64,000 nt of DNA, from positions 4,774,001 to 4,838,000 of the forward strand of contig NZ_CP051684.1 of assembly GCF_012849375.1 (NCBI RefSeq), read 5' to 3'. Source of the stretch: Duganella dendranthematis. GTDB taxonomy: Bacteria > Pseudomonadota > Gammaproteobacteria > Burkholderiales > Burkholderiaceae_D. The position numbers were made by a program, and so were the translations under genes. This document shows positions 8,589 through 20,644 of the stretch, one piece after another. Below the pieces are notes generated by a model that had not been told where the DNA came from, did not search any database, and saw only the letters and a list, made by a program, of their open reading frames with translations. Numbering within the stretch: the first letter of the stretch is position 1; every line of letters begins with the position of its first letter.

Positions 8589-9671
8589 ATGCGTTGGACC
8601 GTGATATCCGCCATGCTGGCGTCGCTGCTGGCCGTGCCGTTTGCCGGCGCCGCCGACGGCTATACCATGCGCGACTTCGACAAGGTGTCGAAGATCGACG
8701 CCCACCTGCACCTGCATGGTGAGAACCAGGATGCCTGGCTGGCGCTGGCGCGCAAGGACAACTTCCGCGCGCTGACCGTCAACGTCGACTACCCGGACTT
8801 TCCGTCGCTGGCGCAGCAGCGCCGCGTCGCCATAGCGGCAGCCCGCCAGCATCCGCGGCAGATCGCCTGGGCCGCCACCTTTTCCACCGAAGGCTTCGAA
8901 CAGCCCGAATGGGGCGCGGCCACGCTGAAAGACCTGGACGGCGCAGTGGCCAACGGCGCGGTCGCCGTCAAGGTGTGGAAGAACATCGGCATGAGCCTGC
9001 GCGACAGCCAGGGCAAGCTGGTGATGGTCGATGACCCGCGTTTCGATACGCTGTTCAACGGCCTGGCGCAGCGCGGCGTGATGGTGCTGGGCCACCAGGG
9101 CGAGCCGCACAACTGCTGGCTGCCGCTAGAGCAGATGACGGTAGAGAATGACCGCGAATACTTTGCTGCCCATCCGGCCTACCACATGTACAAGCATCCC
9201 GAGATGCCGAGCTACGAACAGCAGATGGCCGCGCGCGACCACCTGCTGGAAAAACATCCCAATCTGCGCTTCACCGGCGTGCATCTCGCCTCGCTGGAGT
9301 ACGACGTGGACCGGCTGGGCCGCTTCCTCGACGCGCATCCCGGCGTGAATGTGGACGTCGCGGCGCGCATCGGCCAGCTGCAATACCAGTCGCAGCGCGA
9401 CCGCGAGAAGGTGCGCGCGTTCTTCATCAAGTATCAGGACCGGCTGATGTACGGCACCGACCTGGCGCAATCGACGGAGCAGGACGACGCCGGCTTCGTG
9501 AAGGACATGGACACGGTATGGCGGCGCGACTGGCGCTATTTCGTCACCGGCGAGCGCTTCGCCGTGCCGGAGCTGGACAAACAGGTACGCGGCCTGTCGC
9601 TGCCGCGCGCCGTGGTCGACAAGCTGTATCGGATCAATGTGGAAAAAGCGTATCCGCAAGCGTGGCACTAA
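8589..9671 (+). CDS. Secreted amidohydrolase family protein
   Basis: 360-aa metal-dependent hydrolase of the amidohydrolase-2 type. The signal peptide is residues 1-22 (MRWTVISAMLASLLAVPFAGA). Metal-site motifs are KIDAHLHLHG (HxH), a probable lysine in AVKVWKN, GHQGEPHN, GVHLASLE, and the late aspartate in LMYGTDL. The start at 8589 was chosen because AAGGAGA sits 6 nt upstream; a longer upstream frame lacks such a site and would bury the signal peptide. It is in the operon with agaK and the GH36 enzyme. A periplasmic deacylation or lactone-type reaction on the imported glycan is plausible but unproven. Confidence 0.82.
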   Translation: MRWTVISAMLASLLAVPFAGAADGYTMRDFDKVSKIDAHLHLHGENQDAWLALARKDNFRALTVNVDYPDFPSLAQQRRVAIAAARQHPRQIAWAATFSTEGFEQPEWGAATLKDLDGAVANGAVAVKVWKNIGMSLRDSQGKLVMVDDPRFDTLFNGLAQRGVMVLGHQGEPHNCWLPLEQMTVENDREYFAAHPAYHMYKHPEMPSYEQQMAARDHLLEKHPNLRFTGVHLASLEYDVDRLGRFLDAHPGVNVDVAARIGQLQYQSQRDREKVRAFFIKYQDRLMYGTDLAQSTEQDDAGFVKDMDTVWRRDWRYFVTGERFAVPELDKQVRGLSLPRAVVDKLYRINVEKAYPQAWH

Positions 9672-9683
9672 TAAGGGAGACAG

Positions 9684-11768
9684 ATGAAAAACCACTATGA
9701 CCAACGCCGCCGCACCTTGCTGCAATGGCTGGCCGGCACCGCCGTCGCAACCACCGTGGGCGAGGCCGGCGCCGCCAATGTCGCCAAGGGAAAAGACGTG
9801 GCCCGCATCGGCGACGCCGCCATGGCGCTGGAGTTCGACAGCCAGCTGCGCTGTCGCGTGACATCGCGGCGGGGGCCGCGTCCGGCAGCGGTGACGGCCT
9901 TCGCATCCAGCGAACGCCTGCAACTGCCGAACGGCCGCTGGATCGAGAGCTTTGCGCTGGCGTCGCAGGCGGCTGATCGCGTCGGTGGACCGCATGGTCC
10001 CGGCGTGCGTCACCGGCTGACCGGTGTGGCCACCGAAGGCATCGAGAAAACCGTGGCCGTCACTTTCTATGAGCGCCAGCCCGGCTTCGCGGTCATCCGC
10101 GTCTCCTACCGCAACACGGCCGACAAGCCGTTGCTGATCGCGGCGTGGGCCAACAGCGCGCACACATTACGACCTGCGACCGGCCGCAAGGCGGAATTCT
10201 GGACCTATTCCGGCGCCACGCATCCCGACCGCCGCGACTGGGTGCAGCCGATGGTGCACGGCTTCGATCAGCGCAATTTCATGGGCATGAACGGTTCCGA
10301 TTACGGCGGCGGCACGCCGGCGGCCGATGTCTGGCAGCGCGACTGCGGCCTGGCGGTCGGCCATCTGGATACCGTGCCACGCCTGGTCGAGCTGCCGGTG
10401 CGTGCAGTCGACGGCGGCGCCTCGCTGGCGGTCGAATTCAAGCGCGAAGCGACGCTGCAGCCAGGCGAGACGCTCGACACGCTGGAGACCTTCCTGGCGC
10501 TGCACACCGGCGATTACTTTGCTGCGCTGGACCAGTACCGTCAGGCGATGGCGGAGCGTGGCTTGCGCTCGCCGGATTGTCCGCCTGAATGCTATGAGCC
10601 GATCTGGTGCGCCTGGGGTTACGAGCGTGACTTCACGGTGCCGCTGATGGTCGGCACGCTGCAAAAGGCCAAGGAACTCGGCCTCGAATGGGCGGTGCTG
10701 GACGACGGCTGGCAGAACAACGAGGGCGACTGGAAGCTGGACGCCAAAAAATTCCCCGGCGGCGAAGCCGACATGCGCGGCCTGGTGCAGACCGTCAAGG
10801 ACGCCGGCCTGAAAGCGCGCCTGTGGATCACGCCATTGGCGGTCGATCCCGGCTCGGACCTGCTGCACGATCATACCGACATGCTGTTGCTGGACAAGGA
10901 AGGCGCGCCGCAGCTGATCAGCTGGTGGAACAGCTTTTACCTGTGCCCGGCCTATCAGCCGACCATCGACATGACGCGCGACTGGATACGCAAGATTTTC
11001 GGCGAGTGGGGCTACCAGGGACTGAAGATCGACGGCCAGCACCTGAACGGCGTGGCGCCTTGTTACAACCCGGCGCACAAGCACGCACGGCCCGAGGAAT
11101 CGTTCGAGAAGCTGCAGGACTTCTGGAAGATGGTGTACGACACGGCGCGCGAAATCAATCCGAACGCGGTGGTGGAGCTTTGCCCATGCGGCACCTCGTA
11201 CGCCTTCCACAATTTCCCGTATATGAACCAGGCGCCGGCCTCGGACCCGCTGTCGTCCTGGCAGGTGCGCCACAAGGGCAAGACGCTGAAGGCGCTGATG
11301 GGCCGCAGCGCGCCGTATGCCGGCGATCACGTTGAGCTGAGCGATGGCGGCGACGATTTCGCGTCCACCATCGGCGTCGGCGCGGTGCTGTCGACCAAAT
11401 TTACCTGGCCGGTCGATCCCAAACCCAAGGACAGCTTCTTGCTGACGCCGGAACGCGAAGTCAAATGGCGCAAGTGGATCGGCATTTATCGCGACAAGAT
11501 GCTGGCCAACGGTGTTTATCGCGGTGAGCTGTACGACATCGGCTTCGACAAGCCTGAAGGCCACGTGGTGGAGAAGGGCGGCAAGCTGTATTTCGCCTTC
11601 TTTGCGCCACGCTGGGATGGGCCGGTCGAGATCCGTGGCCTGGGCGACGGACGCTGGCGCCTGCGCGACTATGTCGACGGCAAGGATTTCGGCGTGGTGG
11701 AGGGCGGCCGCAATCGCCTGACGCTGCGCTTTGAACACGCGCTGCTATTGGAGGCGTCGCGGGTGTGA
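9684..11768 (+). CDS. GH36-type alpha-galactosidase/alpha-N-acetylgalactosaminidase, Tat-exported
   Basis: 694-aa glycoside hydrolase. The N-terminus has a twin-arginine signal (RRRTLLQWLAGTA), then a beta-sandwich region (about 30-290), a TIM barrel (about 310-620) and a C-terminal beta domain. DDGW at 340-343, the nucleophile D450 in LKIDGQ, and D548 in YAGDH as acid/base fit the GH27/GH36 clan. AAGGGAGA precedes the ATG. In clusters with agaK and agaS such enzymes are usually alpha-N-acetylgalactosaminidases acting in the periplasm; alpha-galactosidase activity cannot be excluded from sequence. Confidence 0.85.
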   Translation: MKNHYDQRRRTLLQWLAGTAVATTVGEAGAANVAKGKDVARIGDAAMALEFDSQLRCRVTSRRGPRPAAVTAFASSERLQLPNGRWIESFALASQAADRVGGPHGPGVRHRLTGVATEGIEKTVAVTFYERQPGFAVIRVSYRNTADKPLLIAAWANSAHTLRPATGRKAEFWTYSGATHPDRRDWVQPMVHGFDQRNFMGMNGSDYGGGTPAADVWQRDCGLAVGHLDTVPRLVELPVRAVDGGASLAVEFKREATLQPGETLDTLETFLALHTGDYFAALDQYRQAMAERGLRSPDCPPECYEPIWCAWGYERDFTVPLMVGTLQKAKELGLEWAVLDDGWQNNEGDWKLDAKKFPGGEADMRGLVQTVKDAGLKARLWITPLAVDPGSDLLHDHTDMLLLDKEGAPQLISWWNSFYLCPAYQPTIDMTRDWIRKIFGEWGYQGLKIDGQHLNGVAPCYNPAHKHARPEESFEKLQDFWKMVYDTAREINPNAVVELCPCGTSYAFHNFPYMNQAPASDPLSSWQVRHKGKTLKALMGRSAPYAGDHVELSDGGDDFASTIGVGAVLSTKFTWPVDPKPKDSFLLTPEREVKWRKWIGIYRDKMLANGVYRGELYDIGFDKPEGHVVEKGGKLYFAFFAPRWDGPVEIRGLGDGRWRLRDYVDGKDFGVVEGGRNRLTLRFEHALLLEASRV

Positions 11769-11818
11769 GCCGGGCGCTGCCCGATCTATTGGTGTCATCC
11801 TTTTGAGGAGAATTGCCT

Positions 11819-13270
11819 GTGAATTTAGTCAAAGCTTTCGCCGCAGCCGCGTGCCTGCTGGCGTCCACGGCGCACGCCGTCACCATCACCGTCAGTCCGG
11901 GGCAGTCGATCCAGTCTGCGGTCAACACGGCCAATGCCGGCGACACCGTGCGGGTGCTGGCCGGCACCTACGCGCAGAAGGTGCTGATTTCCGGTAAATC
12001 CGGTAGCGCCACCGCCTTCATTACCGTGCAAGGCGATGCCGGCGCCATCATCAGCGGCAGCGGCCTGACGCCATCCGGCCGGGAAGGGCTGATCACCATC
12101 AAGAATTCGAACTATGTGCGGGTGCAGGGTTTTGAGGTGACGGGTCTGACGTCGAGCGGCAGCAATACGCCGGTCGGGATTCTGATCGAAGGGAATGGTG
12201 CGAACCTGCAAATCCTCAGTAACAAGATCCACGACATCAAGAACACCAGCACCTGCAAGGATCCGTGCTCGGTCGGCGCGCATGGCCTGGCCGTATTCGG
12301 CACCAACACCACCGGCGTGACCGATCTGCTGGTACAGGGGAATGAGGTGTACAAGAACGTGCTGCAGGCCAGCGAAGCGCTGGTCATCAATGGCAACGTC
12401 GACCGCTTCGAGGTCCTCGGTAACAACGTGCATGACAATAACAACATTGGCTTCGACTTCATTGGTTATGAGGGCGAGTGCTCCGGTTGTGGCGACAACG
12501 ACCGCGTGCGCAATGGCCTGGTGCGCGGCAATACCTCGGCCAACAACTCCAGCACCACCAATCCATGGTACGGCGGCGAAGGTTCAGCCGGCGGCTTCTA
12601 TGTGGACGGCGGCCGCAACATCATCTTCGACCGTAATATCTCGACCGGCAACGACATCGGCTTTGAATTCGCCAGTGAGCATAAAAACAAGGCGACCGAA
12701 GATATTCTGATGACGGGCAATTTCGTCTACAACAACCGTGAAGCTGGGTTGTCGCTGGGTGGCTATTCCTCCAGCGCCGGCCTGGCCCGCCGCATCAATG
12801 TGCATAACAATTCCTTCTACAAAAACCAGGGATGGGGCACCGAAGTGACGTTGCAGTACAAGGTCACCGCGTCGAACTTCAGCAATAACATCTTCTTCGG
12901 CAAAGGGACTGCGGCAGAAAGCTACCAGGTGGAAGGCACCGGCAATACCGGTAATAACTGGGGCGTGAATCAGTGGTGGGGCACCAGCACCAGTTCCTCC
13001 GGCCTGCCAGGAACGCTGAAAATCTCCAATCCACTGTACGTGGCGCCGGCAACCGGCAACCTGCATCTGCAAGCGGCGTCGCCATCGATTGACGCCGGCA
13101 CGGTCGGCACGCCGCTGACCGGCTGGAGCTCGCCGCTGTGGACCCGTTATTTCCCGTCCGGCGCGATTCCGCTGAACGGCACGCAGGACATCGACGGCCA
13201 GGCGCGCATCGAAAACAGCCTGATCGATTTGGGCGCCGACGAATACGGCACGACGGCGGCCAGCAAGTAA
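11819..13270 (+). CDS. Secreted right-handed parallel beta-helix protein
   Basis: 483-aa exported protein. The signal peptide ends at AHA-V (about residue 20). Then come repeated beta-helix coils rich in asparagine ladders (NNVHDNNNIGFDF, NNSFYKNQGW) and a GDTVRVLAGTY start of the helix. The fold is that of pectate-lyase-like and glycan-cleaving enzymes and of surface glycan-binding proteins. GTG at 11819 was chosen because GAGGAG lies 8 nt upstream; TTG at 11813 is too close. It is the last gene of the amino-sugar operon. No catalytic set was recognised, so it may be a lyase, hydrolase or binding protein. Confidence 0.78.
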   Translation: MNLVKAFAAAACLLASTAHAVTITVSPGQSIQSAVNTANAGDTVRVLAGTYAQKVLISGKSGSATAFITVQGDAGAIISGSGLTPSGREGLITIKNSNYVRVQGFEVTGLTSSGSNTPVGILIEGNGANLQILSNKIHDIKNTSTCKDPCSVGAHGLAVFGTNTTGVTDLLVQGNEVYKNVLQASEALVINGNVDRFEVLGNNVHDNNNIGFDFIGYEGECSGCGDNDRVRNGLVRGNTSANNSSTTNPWYGGEGSAGGFYVDGGRNIIFDRNISTGNDIGFEFASEHKNKATEDILMTGNFVYNNREAGLSLGGYSSSAGLARRINVHNNSFYKNQGWGTEVTLQYKVTASNFSNNIFFGKGTAAESYQVEGTGNTGNNWGVNQWWGTSTSSSGLPGTLKISNPLYVAPATGNLHLQAASPSIDAGTVGTPLTGWSSPLWTRYFPSGAIPLNGTQDIDGQARIENSLIDLGADEYGTTAASK

Positions 13271-13324
13271 GCGGGCAGGGCGGTGTACAATCTGGGGCGC
13301 TCACTCCCAGCCCATACACTGCCC

Positions 13325-14242
13325 ATGCCATCACGCCGTATTGTCCTTGCCAGTTTAGCCATCCTCTCCGCAGCCGCCATTGTCGGCTGCAAAAGCCCTC
13401 CCGTTGCGGAGACCCCGGTGCTGCAACCGCCGCCGGAGGTGCTGCCGCCGAAGAAAATCAAGATCGGCCTGGCGCTGGGCGGCGGCGCGGCGCGCGGCTT
13501 TGCCCACATCGGCGTGATCAAGGCGCTGGAGGCGCAGGGTATCTACCCGGACATCGTCGTCGGCACCAGCGCCGGCAGCGTGGTCGGCGCGCTGTACGCA
13601 GCGGGCAATACCGGCTTCCAGCTGCAAAAGCTGGCCCTGGAGATGGACGAAGCGTCGATCTCCGACTGGGCGGTGCCGCTGTTCCGCAAGAACACCGGCG
13701 TGCTGAAAGGCGAGGCGCTGCAATCCTACGTTAACAAGGCGGTCAACAACCTGCCGATGGAGAAGCTGAAGATTCCGTTCGGCGCGGTGGCCACGGACCT
13801 CAAGGACGGCAAGCCGATCCTGTTCCAGCGCGGGAATACGGGCATGGCGGTGCGGGCGTCGTCGGCGGTGCCGGGCGTGTTCCAGCCGGTGACCATCAAT
13901 GGCCATACCTATGTCGATGGCGGCCTGGTGGCGCCAGTGCCGGTGCGCTTTGCGCGCGACATGGGGGCGGACTTCGTCATCGCCGTCAATATCTCCACCC
14001 AGGCCGACGTGCAAGCCACCGTGAGTTCGCTGGACGTCATCATGCAGACCTTCTCCATCATGGGCCAGCGCATCAACGACTATGAGCTGCGCGATGCCGA
14101 CATCGTCATCACGCCGCCGCTCGGCAAGATGGCCAGCAATGACTTCAATGGCCGCAACCAGGCGGTGCTGGCCGGCGAGCAGGCTGCCGCGCAGGTGATG
14201 GCCCAGATCAAACAAAAACTCGAAGCGAAACGCAAACCATAA
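13325..14242 (+). CDS. Patatin-like phospholipase, RssA-type lipoprotein
   Basis: 305-aa patatin-family protein. A lipobox ends at C22 (IVGC), so it is probably anchored to the membrane facing the periplasm. The oxyanion loop is LGGGAARGFAHIG (51-63). The nucleophile elbow is GTSAG with S82, and the catalytic aspartate is D198 in DGG. The Ser-Asp dyad is therefore complete for lipid acyl hydrolysis. A proline-rich linker (residues 31-42) follows the lipid anchor. It lies between the glycan operon and a GlcG-like gene and has no clear Shine-Dalgarno. RssA-type proteins are of unsettled substrate. Confidence 0.88.
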   Translation: MPSRRIVLASLAILSAAAIVGCKSPPVAETPVLQPPPEVLPPKKIKIGLALGGGAARGFAHIGVIKALEAQGIYPDIVVGTSAGSVVGALYAAGNTGFQLQKLALEMDEASISDWAVPLFRKNTGVLKGEALQSYVNKAVNNLPMEKLKIPFGAVATDLKDGKPILFQRGNTGMAVRASSAVPGVFQPVTINGHTYVDGGLVAPVPVRFARDMGADFVIAVNISTQADVQATVSSLDVIMQTFSIMGQRINDYELRDADIVITPPLGKMASNDFNGRNQAVLAGEQAAAQVMAQIKQKLEAKRKP

Positions 14243-14251
14243 GGAAGCATT

Positions 14252-14662
14252 ATGCAAACCAAGCCATATCTCACTCTCGCCGACGTCAAGAAAATCGCTG
14301 TGGCCGCAGAAGCGGAAGCCGTGGCCAATAACTGGGCGGTCAGCATCGCCATCGTCGATGACGGCGGCCACCTGCTGTGGCAACAGCGTCTGGATGGCGC
14401 CAATGCGCTGTCGTCGCACATCGCCCCGGCCAAGGCGCGCGTGTCGGCGCTGGGCCGCCGCGAGTCCAAGCTGTATGAAGACGTGATCAACAACGGCCGC
14501 GTCTCGTTCCTGACCGCGCCGGCGCCGATGGCGGATGGCATGCTGGAAGGCGGCGTACCCGTCATCGTGGACGGCCACATCATCGGCGCCGTTGGCGTCT
14601 CGGGCGTCAAATCGAACGAAGATGCACAAATCGCCAAAGCTGGCATCGCTGCGCTGAACTAA
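14252..14662 (+). CDS. GlcG/HbpS-family protein
   Basis: 136-aa single-domain protein of the GlcG/HbpS (formerly DUF336) family. It has SIAIVDDGGHLLWQQRLDGA near the N-terminus and GGVPVIVDGHIIGAVGVSG near the C-terminus. Members bind small ligands such as heme or cobalamin, or sit beside oxidoreductases, but most have no assigned reaction. No signal peptide is present, so it is cytoplasmic. It follows the patatin gene by 9 nt with an AAGGAAG ribosome site and precedes a strong terminator, so the pair is probably one transcript. Confidence 0.85.
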   Translation: MQTKPYLTLADVKKIAVAAEAEAVANNWAVSIAIVDDGGHLLWQQRLDGANALSSHIAPAKARVSALGRRESKLYEDVINNGRVSFLTAPAPMADGMLEGGVPVIVDGHIIGAVGVSGVKSNEDAQIAKAGIAALN

Positions 14663-14684
14663 CCCCCGTTCCCCGCAAGGCACG

Positions 14685-14720
14685 AATGCCGTTTGGCTCA
14701 AAGCCAAGCGGCATTTTTTA
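14685..14720 (+). terminator. Rho-independent terminator after the GlcG-like gene
   Basis: A 14-bp stem (14685-14698 with 14702-14715, one G-T wobble) closes a 3-nt loop. It is followed by a run of six T. Confidence 0.88.
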
Positions 14721-14754
14721 TTGGAGAATCGTCGCAGCATGCGAGCCGCATGTC

Positions 14755-14780
14755 TATAATGTGATATCGCCAGCGATATC
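14755..14780 (+). promoter_or_regulatory. hicAB promoter -10 box with overlapping palindromic operator
   Basis: A consensus -10 TATAAT (14755-14760) is followed two bases later by the palindrome GATATCGC-CA-GCGATATC (14763-14780). The predicted transcription start falls inside the palindrome, 12 nt before the hicA ATG. HicB antitoxins of this class carry a ribbon-helix-helix domain and autorepress at such sites. No good -35 box is seen. The operator role is inferred. Confidence 0.6.
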
Positions 14781-14791
14781 GCTGCGATGCC

Positions 14792-15097
14792 ATGACTCCA
14801 AAGCACTTGGCTAAAATCAAGAAGGTATTGCTGGAGATTCAGCGTTCACCACAGGGACGGAGGACGCTCGAATTCGAGGGGCTGGCCCGCGCATTGGGAC
14901 GTGAACGTGACGGTCGTGGCAAGGAGCCAACCTGGTCGCGCCGTAGGGCGCCCGAGTTTTCACGGCCGTTGAGCATTCCGGCGCATAGCGCGACTGTCAA
15001 GGTGGGCACAGCGCGGTCCATTGTCAAGGTGCTGCTGGATGATGTGGCGGAATGGGAGCGATATTTTGAGGGTGGGTCCGATGGCGACAAAAATTGA
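14792..15097 (+). CDS. hicA: HicA-like toxin of a type II toxin-antitoxin pair
   Basis: 101-aa basic protein. Its C-terminal half (PLSIPAHSATVKVGTARSIVKVL, quoted in part) resembles the HicA dsRBD-like fold, whose toxins cleave mRNA. The segment lies at about residues 59-81. The usual catalytic histidine pair (GSHH) is not obvious; the corresponding stretch reads PTWSRRRAPEF. It is therefore a divergent HicA or a variant with its histidine elsewhere. It precedes and overlaps a HicB-like gene by 17 nt, the normal toxin-first order. No Shine-Dalgarno is seen, so translation may be near-leaderless. Confidence 0.68.
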   Translation: MTPKHLAKIKKVLLEIQRSPQGRRTLEFEGLARALGRERDGRGKEPTWSRRRAPEFSRPLSIPAHSATVKVGTARSIVKVLLDDVAEWERYFEGGSDGDKN

Positions 15098-15485
15098 TGG
15101 CAAAATCCGGGCTATTCTGGCTCGCCCCTATGTGCGTCGCTTGCTGCCGGATGAGCAGGGTGGATACACTGCTTATATACATGAGTTTCCAGGATGCGTA
15201 GCGGAGGGTGAAACGGCGGATGAGGCGCTGGCCTGCCTGGACAAGGCTGCGTCGTCCTGGTTGGCGGTGTCCCTGTCGCTGGGGCAGCCCATTGCCATGC
15301 CGCTTGATCCGTTTCATTACACCGGCAAGATCGCGCTGAGGATACCGCGTAGTCTGCACAGCGATGTGGCGGAGTTGGCTCAATTGCAAGGCTGTAGCGT
15401 CAACCAACTGCTGGCGGTGGCGATCTCCGAGTACGTTGGCAGACAGGGCTTGCCGCAGGCGGATGCTCATCTGGCAAGCAAATAA
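15081..15485 (+). CDS. hicB: HicB-family antitoxin
   Basis: 134-aa antitoxin. The N-terminal HicB fold (about 15-65, GGYTAYIHEFPGCVAEGETADEAL, part of one block) neutralises the toxin. A C-terminal ribbon-helix-helix (about 90-128, IALRIPRSLHSDVAELAQ) should bind the operator. The ATG at 15081 has GAGGGTGGG upstream and overlaps the end of hicA, which gives coupled translation. The protein would autoregulate the pair through the palindrome at 14763-14780. Confidence 0.85.
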   Translation: MATKIDGKIRAILARPYVRRLLPDEQGGYTAYIHEFPGCVAEGETADEALACLDKAASSWLAVSLSLGQPIAMPLDPFHYTGKIALRIPRSLHSDVAELAQLQGCSVNQLLAVAISEYVGRQGLPQADAHLASK

Positions 15486-15500
15486 TCTGCCGGCGCTGCC

Positions 15501-15529
15501 TTGTCAGATAGGGTGGATTTGGTTATAAT
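15501..15529 (+). promoter_or_regulatory. Sigma70-type promoter for carAB
   Basis: TTGTCA (15501-15506), a 17-bp spacer and TATAAT (15524-15529) form a near-consensus promoter. The transcript would carry a leader of about 140 nt before carA. That leader contains a GC-rich potential hairpin near 15600-15620 but no T-run, so no attenuator is claimed. Confidence 0.75.
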
Positions 15530-15677
15530 TCAAAGGTTTAGCCAAATCACATCTCTACCGTAGCGACTACCACTCACTCCATCATCAATTGACCATCCAC
15601 CCGGGCCTGCGACGGCCGGGGATACTCGACGGTCGTCTGACGTGGCGCAGCTACGGTAACTTTATCAGGAGTTGCCC

Positions 15678-16847
15678 TTGCCGCCATTTTTTTCTGGCCC
15701 CGCCGTTCCAGCCATACTGGCCCTCGCTGACGGAACCATTTTCAAAGGTTTTTCGATCGGCGCCGCCGGTCATACGACCGGTGAAGTGGTCTTCAATACT
15801 TCCATGACCGGCTATCAGGAGATCCTCACCGATCCTTCCTACAGCCGCCAGATCGTCACGCTGACGTATCCCCACATCGGCAACTACGGCATCAACGCCG
15901 AAGACGTCGAAGCCTCCAAAGTGCACGCAGCCGGTCTAATCATCCGTGACCTGCCGCTGATCGCTTCCAATTTCCGCTCCACCCAGTCGCTGGGCGATTA
16001 CCTGAAGGCCGAGAACATCGTCGCCATCGCCGGTATCGATACGCGCAAGCTGACCCGCATCCTGCGCGAGAAGGGCGCTCAATCCGGCGCCATTCTGGTC
16101 GGCACCCAGGGCAACGAGCCGTCGGCGTCGCAAGCGCTGGACCTGGCGCGTTCCTTCCCGGGCCTGTCCGGCATGGACCTGGCCAAGGTGGTGACCGTCA
16201 AGTCGACCTACGAATACACCGAAACCGAATGGACGCTGGGTGAAGGCTACGGCAAGCTGGCCGAAGCCGACCAGAAATTCCACGTGGTGGCCTACGACTT
16301 CGGCGTCAAGCGCAACATCCTGCGCATGCTGACCGCGCGCGGCTGCAAAGTCACCGTGGTGCCGGCCCAGACCACCGCCGAGGAAGTGCTGGCGCTGAAC
16401 CCGGACGGCGTGTTCCTGTCGAACGGCCCTGGCGATCCAGAGCCATGCGATTACGCCATTTCCGCCGCCAAGGTCTTCATGGACAAGAAGCTGCCGCTGT
16501 TCGGCATCTGCCTTGGCCATCAGATCATGGGCCTGGCCTCCGGCGCCAAAACGCTGAAGATGAAGTTCGGCCACCACGGCGCCAACCACCCGGTGCAGGA
16601 CCTGGACAGCAAGAAGGTCATGATCACCTCGCAGAACCACGGTTTCGCGGTCGATCCGAACACGCTGCCGGCCAACTGCCGCGTGACCCACGTGTCGCTG
16701 TTCGACGGCTCGCTGCAGGGCTTCGCCCGCACCGACACCCCGGCCTTCTGCTTCCAGGGCCACCCTGAAGCATCGCCTGGCCCGACTGACGTCGCTTACC
16801 TGTTTGACCGCTTCATCGGCCTGATGGAAGCTTCGGAGAAAAAATAA
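15678..16847 (+). CDS. carA: Carbamoyl-phosphate synthase small (glutaminase) subunit
   Basis: 389-aa glutaminase subunit that hydrolyses glutamine and passes ammonia to CarB for arginine and pyrimidine synthesis. The N-terminal CPSase domain is about 1-145. The class I amidotransferase domain has the nucleophile cysteine in [10 protein letters not shown] and the His-Glu pair in [10 protein letters not shown]. The start is a TTG: TTG at 15678 has CAGGAG 6 nt upstream, whereas the TTG at 15672 abuts that site, and no ATG is available near the conserved N-terminus. carB starts on the next base after the stop codon. Confidence 0.97.
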   Translation: MPPFFSGPAVPAILALADGTIFKGFSIGAAGHTTGEVVFNTSMTGYQEILTDPSYSRQIVTLTYPHIGNYGINAEDVEASKVHAAGLIIRDLPLIASNFRSTQSLGDYLKAENIVAIAGIDTRKLTRILREKGAQSGAILVGTQGNEPSASQALDLARSFPGLSGMDLAKVVTVKSTYEYTETEWTLGEGYGKLAEADQKFHVVAYDFGVKRNILRMLTARGCKVTVVPAQTTAEEVLALNPDGVFLSNGPGDPEPCDYAISAAKVFMDKKLPLFGICLGHQIMGLASGAKTLKMKFGHHGANHPVQDLDSKKVMITSQNHGFAVDPNTLPANCRVTHVSLFDGSLQGFARTDTPAFCFQGHPEASPGPTDVAYLFDRFIGLMEASEKK

Positions 16848-20066
<3,219 letters not shown>

Positions 20067-20094
20067 GGTTTAATAAGGTTTAGGTAGTACCCGG

Positions 20095-20139
20095 ACCACA
20101 GAGCTCGCGCTGAAGGTTGGCGCGGCCTCTGTGGTTTTC
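20095..20139 (+). terminator. Hairpin terminator/attenuator between carB and greA
   Basis: ACCACAGAG (20095-20103) pairs with CTCTGTGGT (20127-20135), with an inner GCGC/GCGC pairing, and is followed by TTTTCC. The short T-run suggests a moderate terminator. Confidence 0.6.
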
Positions 20140-20167
20140 CATTGTAAAAACAGAGTAAATAGACAAC

Positions 20168-20644
20168 ATGACTTCAGTTCCACTTACCAAGTTCGGCGCC
20201 GAACTCTTGAAAGAAGAGTTGCACCAGTTGAAGACCAAAGAACGCCGTATCGTGATCGACGCGATTGCCGAAGCACGCTCGCATGGCGACCTGTCGGAAA
20301 ACGCCGAGTACGATGCCGCCAAAGAGCGCCAGGCATTCGTGGAAGGCCGCATCGCGGAACTGGAAGGCAAGCTGAGCGCCGCGCAAATCATCGATCCAGC
20401 CACGCTGGACGCCGAAGGCCGCGTGGTGTTCGCCTCGACGGTCGACCTGGAAGACCTGGAATCGGGCGCCAAGGTGACCTACCAGATCGTCGGCATCGAT
20501 GAAGCCGACCTGAAACTGAGCAAAGTGTCGGTGACCTCGCCGATCGCCCGCGCGCTGATCGGCAAGTCGGCCGGCGACGTGGTGGAAGTGCAGGCCCCAT
20601 CGGGTCCGCGCGAATACGAAATTCTGGAAGTGCGCTACATCTGA
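20168..20644 (+). CDS. greA: Transcription elongation factor GreA
   Basis: 158-aa GreA. The N-terminal coiled coil (about 10-75) includes the acidic tip region [16 protein letters not shown], which reaches into the RNA polymerase secondary channel to stimulate cleavage of backtracked RNA. The C-terminal FKBP-like domain (about 80-158) includes [16 protein letters not shown]. The start [10 protein letters not shown] is typical of the family. It is separated from carB by a weak hairpin and is translationally coupled to the next gene through TGATG. Confidence 0.98.
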   Translation: MTSVPLTKFGAELLKEELHQLKTKERRIVIDAIAEARSHGDLSENAEYDAAKERQAFVEGRIAELEGKLSAAQIIDPATLDAEGRVVFASTVDLEDLESGAKVTYQIVGIDEADLKLSKVSVTSPIARALIGKSAGDVVEVQAPSGPREYEILEVRYI

